Origin: Litoribrevibacter euphylliae
GTDB lineage: Bacteria; Pseudomonadota; Gammaproteobacteria; Pseudomonadales; Litoribrevibacteraceae
NCBI RefSeq assembly: GCF_042646085.1
Contig: NZ_JBHRSZ010000007.1
Span: forward strand, 248,001 to 312,000
Length of the DNA stretch: 64,000 nt
Direction of reading: 5' to 3'
In this document: one piece after another, positions 55,022-64,000 of the stretch
Position numbering within the stretch: the first letter of the stretch is position 1
How the letters are laid out: each line of letters opens with the position of its first letter
Position numbers and translations under genes: made by a program
Notes under the pieces: model-generated
Seen by the model: the letters and a program-made list of their open reading frames with translations, nothing else
Told to the model about the DNA's origin: nothing
The model's database searches: none

Positions 55022-55252
55022 ATGGATGCAGGTTTGATCTATATCGCAAGCGCATTGTTGATCGGTCTAGGTGCACTAGGTACTGCAATCGGTTTTGGTT
55101 TGCTAGGCGGTCGTCTACTTGAAGGTACTGCGCGTCAACCTGAGTTGGCTCCAATGCTTCAAGGTAAGATGTTCCTAATGGCTGGTCTATTGGATGCTGT
55201 TCCAATGATCGGTGTTGGTATCGCAATGTACCTAATCTTCGCAGTAGCTTAA
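55022..55252 (+). CDS. atpE: ATP synthase Fo subunit c
   Basis: This 76-aa hairpin protein forms the rotor ring in the membrane. The proton-carrying Asp is at residue 58 (GLLDAVPMIGVG), and the polar loop RQPE is present. The pattern is that of proton-dependent, not sodium-dependent, subunits. An AGGAG lies just before the ATG. Confidence 0.98.
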   Translation: MDAGLIYIASALLIGLGALGTAIGFGLLGGRLLEGTARQPELAPMLQGKMFLMAGLLDAVPMIGVGIAMYLIFAVA

Positions 55253-55318
55253 TTAATTTTTGGTTTACCCGAAATTTTTGGTTACCGAAAATAAATTCAC
55301 TGTATTAGGGGTGTTGGC

Positions 55319-55789
55319 GTGAACATTAACTTGACACTGATTGGCCAAACTATCGCGTTTGCGGTTTTTGTCTGGTTCTGCATGAAGTATGTGTGGCCAC
55401 CTTTGATGGCTGCCCTTCAGGAGCGTCAGAAAAAAATTGCTGATGGTTTGGATGCAGCAAATCGCGCTGAACGTGATCTTGAACTTGCTCAAGAAAAAGC
55501 AGGTCAACAATTACGTGAAAGCAAAGAAGAAGCTGCGCAACTAATCGAGCAAGCCAACAAGCGTGCAAATCAAATCATCGACGAAGCAAAAGAAGCTGCT
55601 CAAGCGGAAGGCGACCGTATTAAAGCGGGTGCTCAAGCTGAGATTGAGCAGGAAGTGAACCGTGCGAAAGAAGCACTTCGTTCACAAGTAGCGGCATTGG
55701 CAGTAGCTGGTGCAGCACAGATTCTTGAGCGTTCGGTAGATGAAAGTGCACATAAAGAGCTGCTCGACAAACTTGCGTCGGAGCTATAA
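55319..55789 (+). CDS. atpF: ATP synthase Fo subunit b
   Basis: Subunit b is the outer stalk that links Fo to F1. The 156-aa protein has one N-terminal membrane helix (LIGQTIAFAVFVWFCMKYVW) and a long charged coiled coil. It starts with GTG after an AGGGGTG sequence. Its length matches the E. coli protein (156 aa). Confidence 0.97.
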   Translation: MNINLTLIGQTIAFAVFVWFCMKYVWPPLMAALQERQKKIADGLDAANRAERDLELAQEKAGQQLRESKEEAAQLIEQANKRANQIIDEAKEAAQAEGDRIKAGAQAEIEQEVNRAKEALRSQVAALAVAGAAQILERSVDESAHKELLDKLASEL

Positions 55790-55803
55790 GCAGAGGTTGA
55801 TCA

Positions 55804-56340
55804 ATGGCTGAATTAACCACACTAGCGCGGCCGTACGCAAAAGCAGCTTTTAAGTTTGCTCTTGAGAACAGCCAACTGGATCAGTGGTCAGCGGGCTTGG
55901 GCATGAGTGCTCAGGTTGTCGCAGACGAAGACGCGGCTCGCGTTTTGTCGGCGCCACAACTGACTGCCGACGAGAAAGCAAAACTGGTTATCGATATTTG
56001 TGGTGACAAAATTACAGACGGTCTGAAAAATTTCTTGTCTGTGTTATCTGCAAACCATCGTTTGGCATTATTGCCAGAGATTTCCGTTTTGTTTGATAAA
56101 TTTAAAGCCGATCAAGAACAATCAATTAATGTGGATATTACATCTGCATTTGATCTGGCGAATGAAGAACAACAGAAGCTGGCACAAGCATTAAGCCAGA
56201 AGTTCAATCGTGAAATTAATGTATCAGGTCAAACTGACAAAGCATTGATTGGCGGTGTTGTCATTCGTTCAGGCGATATGGTTATTGACGGCTCAGTGGC
56301 TGGACGACTCAAGAAGTTGGCCGAAGCGATCAATTCCTAA
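55804..56340 (+). CDS. atpH: ATP synthase F1 subunit delta
   Basis: Subunit delta fixes the outer stalk to the top of the F1 head. The 178-aa soluble protein has LARPYAKAAFKFAL at the N-terminus and ALIGGVVIRSGDMVIDGSVAGRLKKLAE at the C-terminus, both family features. It starts 14 bases after atpF. Confidence 0.97.
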   Translation: MAELTTLARPYAKAAFKFALENSQLDQWSAGLGMSAQVVADEDAARVLSAPQLTADEKAKLVIDICGDKITDGLKNFLSVLSANHRLALLPEISVLFDKFKADQEQSINVDITSAFDLANEEQQKLAQALSQKFNREINVSGQTDKALIGGVVIRSGDMVIDGSVAGRLKKLAEAINS

Positions 56341-56368
56341 GTTGCCTTTGAGCATTGAGGATAAAAGC

Positions 56369-57913
56369 ATGCAGCAACTGAATCCATCAGAGATCAGCGA
56401 TATTATCAAGAAGCGCATCGAAAGCTTGGATGTATCTTCTGAAGCCCGTAATGAGGGCACAATCGTCAGCGTATCTGACGGTATCGTACGTATTCACGGC
56501 CTAGCGGACGTGATGTACGGTGAAATGATTGAGTTTGACGGTGGTATTTACGGTATGGCGCTTAACTTGGAGCGTGATTCTGTAGGTGCAATCGTATTGG
56601 GTGACTACCTAGGTCTACAAGAAGGTCAGAAAGCAAAATGTACTGGCCGTATTCTTGAAGTACCAACAGGTGAAGGTCTACTAGGTCGCGTTGTTGACGC
56701 ACTTGGTAACCCATTGGACGGTAAAGGTCCTATCGAAAATCCAACAATGGCCCCAGTAGAGAAAGTTGCTCCTGGCGTTATTGCTCGTCAGTCTGTTGAT
56801 GAGCCTGTGCAAACAGGTCTTAAGTCAATCGACGCAATGGTTCCAGTAGGTCGTGGTCAGCGTGAGTTGATCATTGGTGACCGTCAGACTGGTAAAACTG
56901 CGATCGCAATTGACGCTATCATCAACCAGAAAGGTACTGGCGTTAAGTGTATCTACGTTGCCGTAGGTCAGAAGCAATCTTCTATCGCGAACGTGGTTCG
57001 TAAGTTGGAAGAGCACGGTGCAATGGATCACACCATCATCGTTGTCGCTTCTGCATCTGATCCAGCATCTATGCAGTTCCTTGCTCCATACGCTGGTTGT
57101 GCTATGGGTGAATACTTCCGTGACCGTGGTGAAGACGGTTTGATCGTATACGATGACTTGACTAAGCAAGCTTGGGCATATCGTCAGATCTCTCTACTTC
57201 TTCGTCGTCCACCAGGTCGTGAAGCATACCCAGGTGACGTTTTCTACCTTCACTCTCGTCTACTTGAGCGTGCGTCTCGTGTAAACGCGGACTATGTAGA
57301 AAAATTCACTAACGGTGAAGTAAAAGGTCAAACTGGTTCATTGACGGCATTGCCGATCATTGAAACCCAAGGTGGTGACGTATCTGCGTTCGTACCTACC
57401 AACGTAATTTCTATTACTGACGGTCAGATCTTCTTGGAAACTAACCTATTTAACTCAGGTATTCGTCCAGCGATCAACGCCGGTCTTTCTGTATCACGTG
57501 TAGGTGGTGCGGCTCAGACTAAAGTAATTAAGAAACTAGGTGGTGGTGTTCGTCTAGCATTGGCTCAGTATCGTGAATTGGCAGCGTTTGCTCAGTTCGC
57601 ATCTGACCTTGACGAAGCGACTCGTAAGCAGCTTGAGCACGGTCAGCGTGTGACAGAGCTTATGAAGCAGAAGCAATATGCTCCACTTAGCGTTGCGGAA
57701 ATGGCTGTGAGCCTATTCGCTGCCAACGAGGGTTACCTCGAAGACGTTGAAGTACCTAAAGTTGTAGCATTTGAAGCGGCTCTATTGAGCTACGTAAATG
57801 CAGAACACGCAACTTTGATGGCTCAGATCAATGAGAAAGGCGATTACAACAATGACATCGCTGCTGGTCTGAAAGAAGCTATCGAGAAGTTCAAAGCTAC
57901 TCAAACTTGGTAA
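56369..57913 (+). CDS. atpA: ATP synthase F1 subunit alpha
   Basis: Subunit alpha is the regulatory nucleotide-binding subunit of F1. The 514-aa protein has the P-loop GDRQTGKT, the arginine finger region near ISITDGQIFLE, and the C-terminal block. The ATG at 56369 has a GAGG upstream and matches the normal N-terminus (MQQLNPSEISDIIKKRIE); the longer open frame from 56249 overlaps atpH and is not used. Confidence 0.98.
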   Translation: MQQLNPSEISDIIKKRIESLDVSSEARNEGTIVSVSDGIVRIHGLADVMYGEMIEFDGGIYGMALNLERDSVGAIVLGDYLGLQEGQKAKCTGRILEVPTGEGLLGRVVDALGNPLDGKGPIENPTMAPVEKVAPGVIARQSVDEPVQTGLKSIDAMVPVGRGQRELIIGDRQTGKTAIAIDAIINQKGTGVKCIYVAVGQKQSSIANVVRKLEEHGAMDHTIIVVASASDPASMQFLAPYAGCAMGEYFRDRGEDGLIVYDDLTKQAWAYRQISLLLRRPPGREAYPGDVFYLHSRLLERASRVNADYVEKFTNGEVKGQTGSLTALPIIETQGGDVSAFVPTNVISITDGQIFLETNLFNSGIRPAINAGLSVSRVGGAAQTKVIKKLGGGVRLALAQYRELAAFAQFASDLDEATRKQLEHGQRVTELMKQKQYAPLSVAEMAVSLFAANEGYLEDVEVPKVVAFEAALLSYVNAEHATLMAQINEKGDYNNDIAAGLKEAIEKFKATQTW

Positions 57914-57999
57914 TCAATGAGGCTCATCGCCAAGGCGGTGAGCGCATCATTACTGAGTGTTGTGAGTAGCCTGGATCAACGTTAAAAGGCAGTGACATC

Positions 58000-58863
58000 A
58001 TGGCAATCGGAAAAGAGATTCGCACGCAAATAGGTAGTGTTAAGAGCACGCAGAAAATTACTAACGCAATGCAGATGGTTGCGACTAGTAAAATGCGTAA
58101 AGCTCAGGACAGAATGGCTTCCAGCCGTCCTTTCTCTGACCGTATGCGTTCAGTGATTGGTCACGTTGCGGAATCCAGTCCAGAGTACAAGCACGCTTTT
58201 ATGCAAGAGCGTGAGGTCAAGCGAGTTGGCTATATTATTGTCAGTTCTGATCGCGGTTTGTGTGGTGGCTTAAACTCTAACCTGTTTCGTAAAGTGACTA
58301 ACGATATGAAACAGTGGGTTGACCAAGGTGCGGAAGTGAGCCTTTGTACTATCGGTACAAAAGCGCAAAGTTTTTTCCGTGGTTTGGGCATAAAGATTGA
58401 CGGCTCTGTTAATCAATTGGGTGATACTCCATCCATTGATCAATTGGTTGGTGCCGTTAAGGTGATGCTGGATGCGTATGCAGCTGGCGAAATTGACCGT
58501 CTTTATGTGTCATTCAACACCTTTGTGAACAGTATGACTCAGAAGCCAACGGTTTCTCAGTTGCTTCCTTTGCCAAAGGCAGAAGAAACGACTGAACGTG
58601 CTCACAACTGGGATTACATTTATGAGCCTGAAGCAAAAGAACTTCTTGAGAAGTTACTTCAGCGCTTTGTTGAGTCTCAGGTGTACCAGGCTGTTGTTGA
58701 GAATAATGCGAGTGAACAAGCTGCTCGTATGATGTCAATGAAAAACGCAACCGACAACGCAGGTCAGTTTATTAAGGAGCTTGAGCTTCTTTATAACAAA
58801 GCACGTCAGGCAGCGATTACCCAAGAGCTTTCAGAAATTGTGGGTGGTGCTGCAGCGGTATAA
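58000..58863 (+). CDS. atpG: ATP synthase F1 subunit gamma
   Basis: Subunit gamma is the central rotating shaft. The 287-aa protein has GKEIRTQIGSVKSTQKITNAMQMVATSKMRKAQ at the N-terminus, SDRGLCGGLN in the middle and NKARQAAITQELSEIVGGAAA at the C-terminus, all standard. It follows atpA by 86 bases. Confidence 0.98.
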   Translation: MAIGKEIRTQIGSVKSTQKITNAMQMVATSKMRKAQDRMASSRPFSDRMRSVIGHVAESSPEYKHAFMQEREVKRVGYIIVSSDRGLCGGLNSNLFRKVTNDMKQWVDQGAEVSLCTIGTKAQSFFRGLGIKIDGSVNQLGDTPSIDQLVGAVKVMLDAYAAGEIDRLYVSFNTFVNSMTQKPTVSQLLPLPKAEETTERAHNWDYIYEPEAKELLEKLLQRFVESQVYQAVVENNASEQAARMMSMKNATDNAGQFIKELELLYNKARQAAITQELSEIVGGAAAV

Positions 58864-58930
58864 TGATCAAAGAGATCATTCATACGCTTGGCGATTGTAA
58901 ACGAATATATTTGGTTAATGAGGAACCAAT

Positions 58931-60304
58931 ATGAGCGGACGTATCGTACAGATTATCGGCGCCGTCATCGACGTGGAATTTCCACGCGACAATGTACCTA
59001 GAGTGTACGACGCGCTGAAAGTTGTAGGCAAAGAAACTACGCTTGAAGTTCAGCAGCAATTGGGCGACGGCATCGTTCGTACCATTGCAATGGGTTCAAC
59101 TGAAGGCCTATCTCGTGGTCTTGACGTTGAAAACACTGGAGCTCCAATTGAAGTACCTGTGGGTGTAGAAACTCTAGGTCGTATCATGGACGTTCTAGGT
59201 GACCCAATCGATGAGAAAGGTCCAATCGGTGAGAAAGAGCGTTCAGCAATTCACCGTAAAGCGCCTTCTTATGAAGAACAAGCAGCTTCTAACGAGCTAC
59301 TTGAAACTGGTATTAAAGTAATTGACTTGGTTTGCCCATTCGCTAAGGGTGGTAAAGTTGGTCTATTCGGTGGTGCTGGTGTAGGTAAAACTGTAAACAT
59401 GATGGAGCTGATCCGTAACATCGCGATCGAGCACTCAGGTTACTCAGTATTTGCTGGTGTTGGTGAGCGTACTCGTGAGGGTAACGACTTCTACCACGAA
59501 ATGACTGACTCAAACGTAATCGACAAGGTTGCGCTGGTATACGGTCAGATGAATGAGCCACCGGGTAACCGTCTACGTGTTGCTTTGACTGGTCTGACTA
59601 TGGCTGAGAAGTTCCGTGACGAAGGTCGTGACGTACTATTGTTCGTTGACAACATCTATCGTTACACGCTTGCTGGTACTGAGGTATCTGCACTTCTAGG
59701 TCGTATGCCATCAGCGGTAGGTTATCAGCCAACTCTTGCAGAAGAGATGGGTGTACTTCAGGAGCGTATTACATCTACGAAAGAAGGTTCTATTACTTCT
59801 ATCCAGGCTGTATACGTACCTGCGGATGACTTGACTGACCCGTCTCCAGCAACCACCTTTGCTCACTTGGACGCGACTGTTGTACTTTCTCGTCAAATTG
59901 CTGAGCTTGGTATTTATCCTGCGATTGACCCTCTGGATTCAACGTCTCGTCAGTTGGACCCGCTAGTTGTTGGTCAAGAGCACTATGAAATTGCTCGTGG
60001 TGTACAGACAGTTCTTCAGCGTTATAAAGAACTGAAAGACATCATTGCGATCTTGGGTATGGATGAGCTTTCTGAAGAAGATAAGCAAACTGTATCTCGC
60101 GCTCGTAAGATCCAGCGTTTCCTATCTCAACCATTCTTCGTTGCTGAGGTATTCACCGGTGCACCTGGTAAATACGTTTCTTTGAAAGACACTATCAGTG
60201 GCTTCAAAGGCATCTTGGCTGGTGACTACGATGCATTGCCTGAGCAGGCATTCTACATGGTAGGCGCGATCGAAGAAGCAGTTGAAAAAGCAAAGACTAT
60301 CTAA
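58931..60304 (+). CDS. atpD: ATP synthase F1 subunit beta
   Basis: Subunit beta carries the catalytic nucleotide sites of F1. The 457-aa protein has the P-loop GGAGVGKT, GERTREGNDFYHEM with the catalytic Glu, and ALLGRMPSAVGYQPTLAEEMG. It is very close to the E. coli protein in all visible blocks. It has an AGGA upstream and is followed by atpC after 25 bases. Confidence 0.98.
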   Translation: MSGRIVQIIGAVIDVEFPRDNVPRVYDALKVVGKETTLEVQQQLGDGIVRTIAMGSTEGLSRGLDVENTGAPIEVPVGVETLGRIMDVLGDPIDEKGPIGEKERSAIHRKAPSYEEQAASNELLETGIKVIDLVCPFAKGGKVGLFGGAGVGKTVNMMELIRNIAIEHSGYSVFAGVGERTREGNDFYHEMTDSNVIDKVALVYGQMNEPPGNRLRVALTGLTMAEKFRDEGRDVLLFVDNIYRYTLAGTEVSALLGRMPSAVGYQPTLAEEMGVLQERITSTKEGSITSIQAVYVPADDLTDPSPATTFAHLDATVVLSRQIAELGIYPAIDPLDSTSRQLDPLVVGQEHYEIARGVQTVLQRYKELKDIIAILGMDELSEEDKQTVSRARKIQRFLSQPFFVAEVFTGAPGKYVSLKDTISGFKGILAGDYDALPEQAFYMVGAIEEAVEKAKTI

Positions 60305-60329
60305 GTAACCGGTAAGAGAGGCAACTAAC

Positions 60330-60761
60330 ATGGCTATCACCGTACACTGCGATATCGTCAGCGCCGAAGAGACTATGTTCTCTGGCTTGGTGGAGTTAGT
60401 GGTTGCAGCCGGTAAAATGGGTGACTTGGGTATTGCCCCAGGTCACGCCCCTTTGCTGACTGAGTTAAAGCCTGGTCCTGTTCGTGTTATTAAACAGAAC
60501 GGCGAAGAAGAAGTATTCTTTGTTACTGGCGGCTTTATGGAAGTTCAACCTAATCTGATCAATGTATTGGCTGATACAGCATTACGTGGTGAAGATTTGG
60601 ATGCTCAAGCTGCAGAAGAAGCTCGCAATCTTGCTCAAAGTGAGCTTGAGAACCGTGGCGATGACTTCGAGTACTCAGTTGCTGCGACAAAACTTGCTGA
60701 AGCTACGGCTATGCTTCGTACCATCTCCGAACTTCGTAAGAAGGTTGGCGGCGGTCATTAG
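60330..60761 (+). CDS. atpC: ATP synthase F1 subunit epsilon
   Basis: Subunit epsilon links the rotor to F1 and can inhibit ATP hydrolysis. The 143-aa protein has the N-terminal beta sandwich (VHCDIVSAEETMFSGLVELVVA, LGIAPGHAPLLTELKPGPV) and the C-terminal helical domain (AAEEARNLAQSELENR). It is the last gene of the atp operon and is followed by a strong terminator. Confidence 0.97.
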   Translation: MAITVHCDIVSAEETMFSGLVELVVAAGKMGDLGIAPGHAPLLTELKPGPVRVIKQNGEEEVFFVTGGFMEVQPNLINVLADTALRGEDLDAQAAEEARNLAQSELENRGDDFEYSVAATKLAEATAMLRTISELRKKVGGGH

Positions 60762-60777
60762 TACCGGGCAGACGCAG

Positions 60778-60809
60778 AAAAAGGTGACTTCGGTCGCCTT
60801 TTTTTTTGT
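60778..60809 (+). terminator. Terminator of the atp operon
   Basis: The stem AAGGTGAC / GTCGCCTT (one G-T pair) with a TTCG tetraloop is followed by a run of T. It lies just after atpC. Confidence 0.9.
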
Positions 60810-60861
60810 CTGATTTTTGTGATGTAGTCATTCTGCTCCGTGCGCTTAGACACTAACTATG

Positions 60862-60867
60862 TATAAT
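60862..60867 (+). promoter_or_regulatory. Candidate -10 element of glmU
   Basis: A perfect TATAAT preceded by TG lies about 50 bases before the glmU start, but no -35 element at 17 bases is recognisable. Confidence 0.4.
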
Positions 60868-60917
60868 GTTGCGGTTAAATATTCGTTACTCTGTCTAATA
60901 GATTGGATCTATTTCTT

Positions 60918-62285
60918 ATGACCTTAAACGTCGTTGTTCTTGCGGCCGGCCAAGGAAGCCGGATGAAATCCTCCTTGCCTAAAGTACTTCACCCGATTGC
61001 GGGCCTTCCTATGGCTCAGCGCGTGATTAATACCGCTCAATCTTTGGAACAAACCACCATGCACGTGGTGATTGGCCATGGTGCCGATACGGTAAGAGAT
61101 ACTCTTGTTGGTAATGATTTACGTTGGTATTTGCAGGAAGAACAATTAGGTACTGGTCATGCCGTGATGCAAGCCTTACCTGGATTAGAAGGCCAATCAG
61201 GAGTAACTCTGATTCTATATGGTGATGTGCCTTTAACCCGTCGAGAGACGTTAGCCGAATTGATGTCAGAAGTGGCAGATAAAGATCTGGTTTTACTGAC
61301 TTTGGATATGGACGATCCAACCGGTTATGGCCGTATAGTGCGCTCTGAAGATGGTTCGGTTCAGGCGATTGTAGAACATAAAGATGCAACGCCGGAACAA
61401 CGTAAGATTACAGAGATTAATACCGGAATCATGGCTGTGAAAACTGAGTTACTGGCTCAGTGGTTACCAAAGTTGTCCAATGATAATGCTCAACAAGAGT
61501 ATTATTTGACTGATCTTGTCGAAATGGCTGTAAGTGAAGGTAAGTTGGTATCTGCGACCCAGCCAGATTTTGCTTGGGAAGTAGAAGGGGTAAACAGCAG
61601 AGTTCAGTTGGCTGCTTTGGAGCGTATTTATCAGCAAGTTCAGGCCGAAGAGTTACTCATTAATGGCGTGACTCTGATGGACCCTGCTCGTATTGATCTC
61701 CGCGGAAACATTCAGTGTGGTAAAGATGTCACCATCGATGTGAATGTGATTCTGGAAGGTGATGTGGTGATTGAAGATGATGTCATCATCGAAGCAAACT
61801 GCATTATTAAAGATTCTGTGATTCGCAAGGGAACCCATATCAAGGCTAACTCAATGATTGATGAGTCAGAGGTTGGAGAGTCTTGTGATATCGGGCCATT
61901 TGCTCGCTTGAGACCAGGCACCAAGCTGGCATCTAAAGCGAAGATTGGTAACTTTGTAGAGACGAAGAAAGCCAATATTGGTGAAGGCAGTAAAGTAAAT
62001 CACTTGTCGTATATTGGTGATGCCGAAGTTGGTGCTGGGGTAAATATTGGTGCCGGCACTATCACTTGTAATTACGATGGTGTGAACAAGTTTAAAACTG
62101 AAATCGAAGACGGTGTTTTTATCGGTTCGAATACCTGTTTGGTGGCTCCTGTAAAAGTCGGAAAGATGGCCACCACGGGGGCTGGTTCAGTGATTACTAA
62201 AGACGTTGGCGATAATGAGTTAGCCATTGCCCGTGGCCGTCAGAAAAACTTATCCACATGGAAACGCCCAACAAAACAGTCTTAG
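60918..62285 (+). CDS. glmU: Bifunctional UDP-N-acetylglucosamine pyrophosphorylase/glucosamine-1-phosphate acetyltransferase
   Basis: GlmU makes UDP-N-acetylglucosamine for peptidoglycan and lipopolysaccharide. The 455-aa protein has the N-terminal uridylyltransferase (VVLAAGQGSRMKSSLPKVLHPIAG, YGDVPL) and the C-terminal left-handed beta helix acetyltransferase (IGPFARLRPGT, VETKKANIGEGSKVNHLSYIGD). The length matches the E. coli protein. I used the ATG at 60918; a TTG at 60903 is in frame. glmS, the enzyme that feeds the pathway, follows 49 bases later. Confidence 0.98.
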   Translation: MTLNVVVLAAGQGSRMKSSLPKVLHPIAGLPMAQRVINTAQSLEQTTMHVVIGHGADTVRDTLVGNDLRWYLQEEQLGTGHAVMQALPGLEGQSGVTLILYGDVPLTRRETLAELMSEVADKDLVLLTLDMDDPTGYGRIVRSEDGSVQAIVEHKDATPEQRKITEINTGIMAVKTELLAQWLPKLSNDNAQQEYYLTDLVEMAVSEGKLVSATQPDFAWEVEGVNSRVQLAALERIYQQVQAEELLINGVTLMDPARIDLRGNIQCGKDVTIDVNVILEGDVVIEDDVIIEANCIIKDSVIRKGTHIKANSMIDESEVGESCDIGPFARLRPGTKLASKAKIGNFVETKKANIGEGSKVNHLSYIGDAEVGAGVNIGAGTITCNYDGVNKFKTEIEDGVFIGSNTCLVAPVKVGKMATTGAGSVITKDVGDNELAIARGRQKNLSTWKRPTKQS

Positions 62286-62334
62286 GACGGATTGGGTAAA
62301 TCATTTTGGTAACGGAATAAATTTGGAATAGAGT

Positions 62335-64000
62335 ATGTGTGGCATTGTAGGAGCGATTGCTCAGCGTCCTGTTAAGGACATCCTCATTGAAGGATTAAAA
62401 CGCCTTGAATATCGTGGTTACGATAGTGCAGGAGTTGCCTTGCATCAGGGTGATCAGATAACGCGGGTACGTGCTGCCGGAAAGGTGGCTGATTTGGAAG
62501 CCGCGGCTGAAGAGCTTGTTCAACAAGGAAAGCTCGATGGTAAGCTGGGTATTGCTCATACCCGCTGGGCAACGCATGGTAAACCAACAGAACGCAATGC
62601 GCACCCTCACATATCTTTCTCAGATAACGGTGGTCCTAAACTGGCGATCGTTCATAACGGTATTATCGAGAACTATGAAACCATTCGTGAAGAGCTGAAG
62701 GCGAAAGGTTATGAGTTTACATCGGATACAGATACTGAAGTCGTCGCGCACTTGTTGAATAGTTTAATGGCGTCAGGTTTAGATCTGATGGCAGCGGTAC
62801 AAGCTGCAGTTGCTCAGTTTGAAGGAGCCTATGCATTAGGTGTTATTGAATTATCTAATCCCGAACGTTTAATTTGTGCTCGTTTGGGAAGTCCTTTAGT
62901 GATCGGCGTCGGTTCGGGCGAAAACTTTATTGCTTCGGATGCTTTGGCACTTCTTCAAGTGACGGATCGTTTTATCTACCTTGAAGATGGTGATGTTGCT
63001 GAATTAACACTGGAAGGCGTTTCAATCCTTGATAGCAATGGCGACGCAGTAGAGTACCCAGTGACTAAGTTTGAACACGGTGTGGATTCTGCCAGTAAAG
63101 GCGAATATCGCCACTACATGCTGAAAGAAATTTATGAACAGCCTGAGGTGGTTAAGCACACGTTAGAAGGTCGTATCAGCCAAGATAAACTTCTAGAGCA
63201 AGCCTTCGGGCCTAAAGCCGCTGAATTGTTTGATCAAACCAAAGCCGTGCAAATTGTTGCCTGTGGCACCAGTTATCACTCCGGGCTAGTGGCCAAGTAT
63301 TGGATCGAAGAATTAGCAGGGATTCCCTGTAATATCGAAGTAGCCAGTGAGTATCGCTATCGTAAAACTGTGTTGGTGGATGGCACCTTGTTCATCACCA
63401 TTTCCCAGTCCGGTGAAACGGCGGATACCCTCGCGGCATTAAAAGAAGCGAAGAAGCGTAACTTGATGGGCAGCCTAGTGGTTTGTAATGTACCGGGCAG
63501 TTCACTTGTACGTGAATCGGATTTGTGTATTTTGACTAATGCGGGCCCTGAGATTGGTGTGGCTTCAACTAAGGCGTTTACTACACAATTAGTTTCTTTA
63601 TTAATGATCACCATTGCCTTGGCTCGTCGCAATGGTCTGGCGGAAACCGCTGAAACCGAATTGGTTCGTCAGTTACATAAGTTACCTCAGCTGTTGGCGG
63701 ATTCTTTAGAACTGGATCAAGCAATTCAGAAAGTTTCCGAACAATTTGCGGATAAGCATAACGCGCTGTTCTTAGGTCGTGGCATCATGTATCCGGTGGC
63801 ATTGGAAGGTGCACTTAAGCTTAAAGAGATCTCCTACATTCATGCCGAGGCCTATCCTGCCGGTGAGCTTAAACACGGCCCTCTGGCGCTTGTGGATGCT
63901 GACATGCCAGTAGTTACTGTAGCGCCGAATAATGAGCTGTTAGACAAGCTACGCTCAAATCTCGAAGAAGTACGTGCGCGTGGTGGTCAGCTATTCGTAG
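62335..64000 (+). CDS. glmS: Glutamine-fructose-6-phosphate aminotransferase (3' truncated)
   Basis: GlmS makes glucosamine-6-phosphate from fructose-6-phosphate and glutamine. The N-terminal glutaminase domain starts with the nucleophile Cys2 (MCGIVGAIAQ) and has EYRGYDSAG, AHTRWATHG and HNGIIENYE. Two SIS isomerase domains follow, with CGTSYHSG and SQSGETADT in the first. About 555 residues are visible and the frame runs off the window; roughly 55 residues are missing compared with the usual 610. It is 49 bases after glmU. Confidence 0.97.
   Translation, partial: MCGIVGAIAQRPVKDILIEGLKRLEYRGYDSAGVALHQGDQITRVRAAGKVADLEAAAEELVQQGKLDGKLGIAHTRWATHGKPTERNAHPHISFSDNGGPKLAIVHNGIIENYETIREELKAKGYEFTSDTDTEVVAHLLNSLMASGLDLMAAVQAAVAQFEGAYALGVIELSNPERLICARLGSPLVIGVGSGENFIASDALALLQVTDRFIYLEDGDVAELTLEGVSILDSNGDAVEYPVTKFEHGVDSASKGEYRHYMLKEIYEQPEVVKHTLEGRISQDKLLEQAFGPKAAELFDQTKAVQIVACGTSYHSGLVAKYWIEELAGIPCNIEVASEYRYRKTVLVDGTLFITISQSGETADTLAALKEAKKRNLMGSLVVCNVPGSSLVRESDLCILTNAGPEIGVASTKAFTTQLVSLLMITIALARRNGLAETAETELVRQLHKLPQLLADSLELDQAIQKVSEQFADKHNALFLGRGIMYPVALEGALKLKEISYIHAEAYPAGELKHGPLALVDADMPVVTVAPNNELLDKLRSNLEEVRARGGQLFV

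Noticed and set aside
1..64000. Search for tRNA, rRNA, CRISPR arrays, insertion sequences, phage or defence genes
   Set aside because: None was recognised by eye. Apart from small inserted blocks the window is conserved core chromosome; a covariance-model scan would be needed for small RNAs.

Overview
The window is chromosomal DNA of a Gammaproteobacterium, most likely a marine Oceanospirillales/Pseudomonadales-type organism. The gene order follows the Pseudomonas origin region closely: lysM, dprA, tsaC, hemF and aroE on one strand, def-fmt-rsmB-trkA on the other, then glyQS, gyrB, recF, dnaN, dnaA, and on the far side rpmH, rnpA, yidC, mnmE, mnmG, rsmG, parAB, atpIBEFHAGDC, glmU and glmS. 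No tRNA or rRNA gene, CRISPR array, transposase, integrase or phage gene was seen. I cannot fix the genus from sequence alone.

Left part (1-12.3 kb), accessory and housekeeping: the end of a zinc importer operon (znuC truncated, znuB), a MATE exporter, an alpha/beta hydrolase, yheV and prlC, two tandem membrane Cache-domain sensors with no output domain followed by a gamma-carbonic-anhydrase-like gene, a PstS-OmpA fusion and an orphan family-3 solute-binding protein. Next (12.3-28.6 kb): aroE, hemF, tsaC and dprA in one leftward group with lysM upstream, the divergent def-fmt-rsmB group, the TrkAH potassium system, glyQS, a PlsC-like acyltransferase and a small unrecognised exported protein.

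Centre (28.7-49 kb): gyrB, recF, dnaN and dnaA all run leftward, but a secreted family I lipase, flanked by terminators, sits between dnaN and recF. recF carries two perfect parS sites, the target of the ParA/ParB pair encoded at 51.7-53.5 kb. Between dnaA and rpmH lies an inserted block: an arginine succinyltransferase-type set (aruF, aruG, an astD-like gene, astC), an ECF sigma/anti-sigma-like pair and a thioesterase-like gene. The astD-like protein has lost two residues that aldehyde dehydrogenases normally need.

Right part (44.4-64 kb): rpmH-rnpA-yidC (without yidD), mnmE, a 671-base intergenic region rich in DnaA boxes and A+T that I propose as the chromosome origin, then mnmG-rsmG-parA-parB, the full ATP synthase operon, glmU and the truncated start of glmS.

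Most of the window is conserved core. I saw no clear new defence system or mobile system. The items most worth a second look are the probable oriC between mnmE and mnmG, the lipase insertion, the parS pair in recF, the altered astD, the sigma/anti-sigma pair with a candidate self-regulated promoter, and the tandem output-less Cache sensors.
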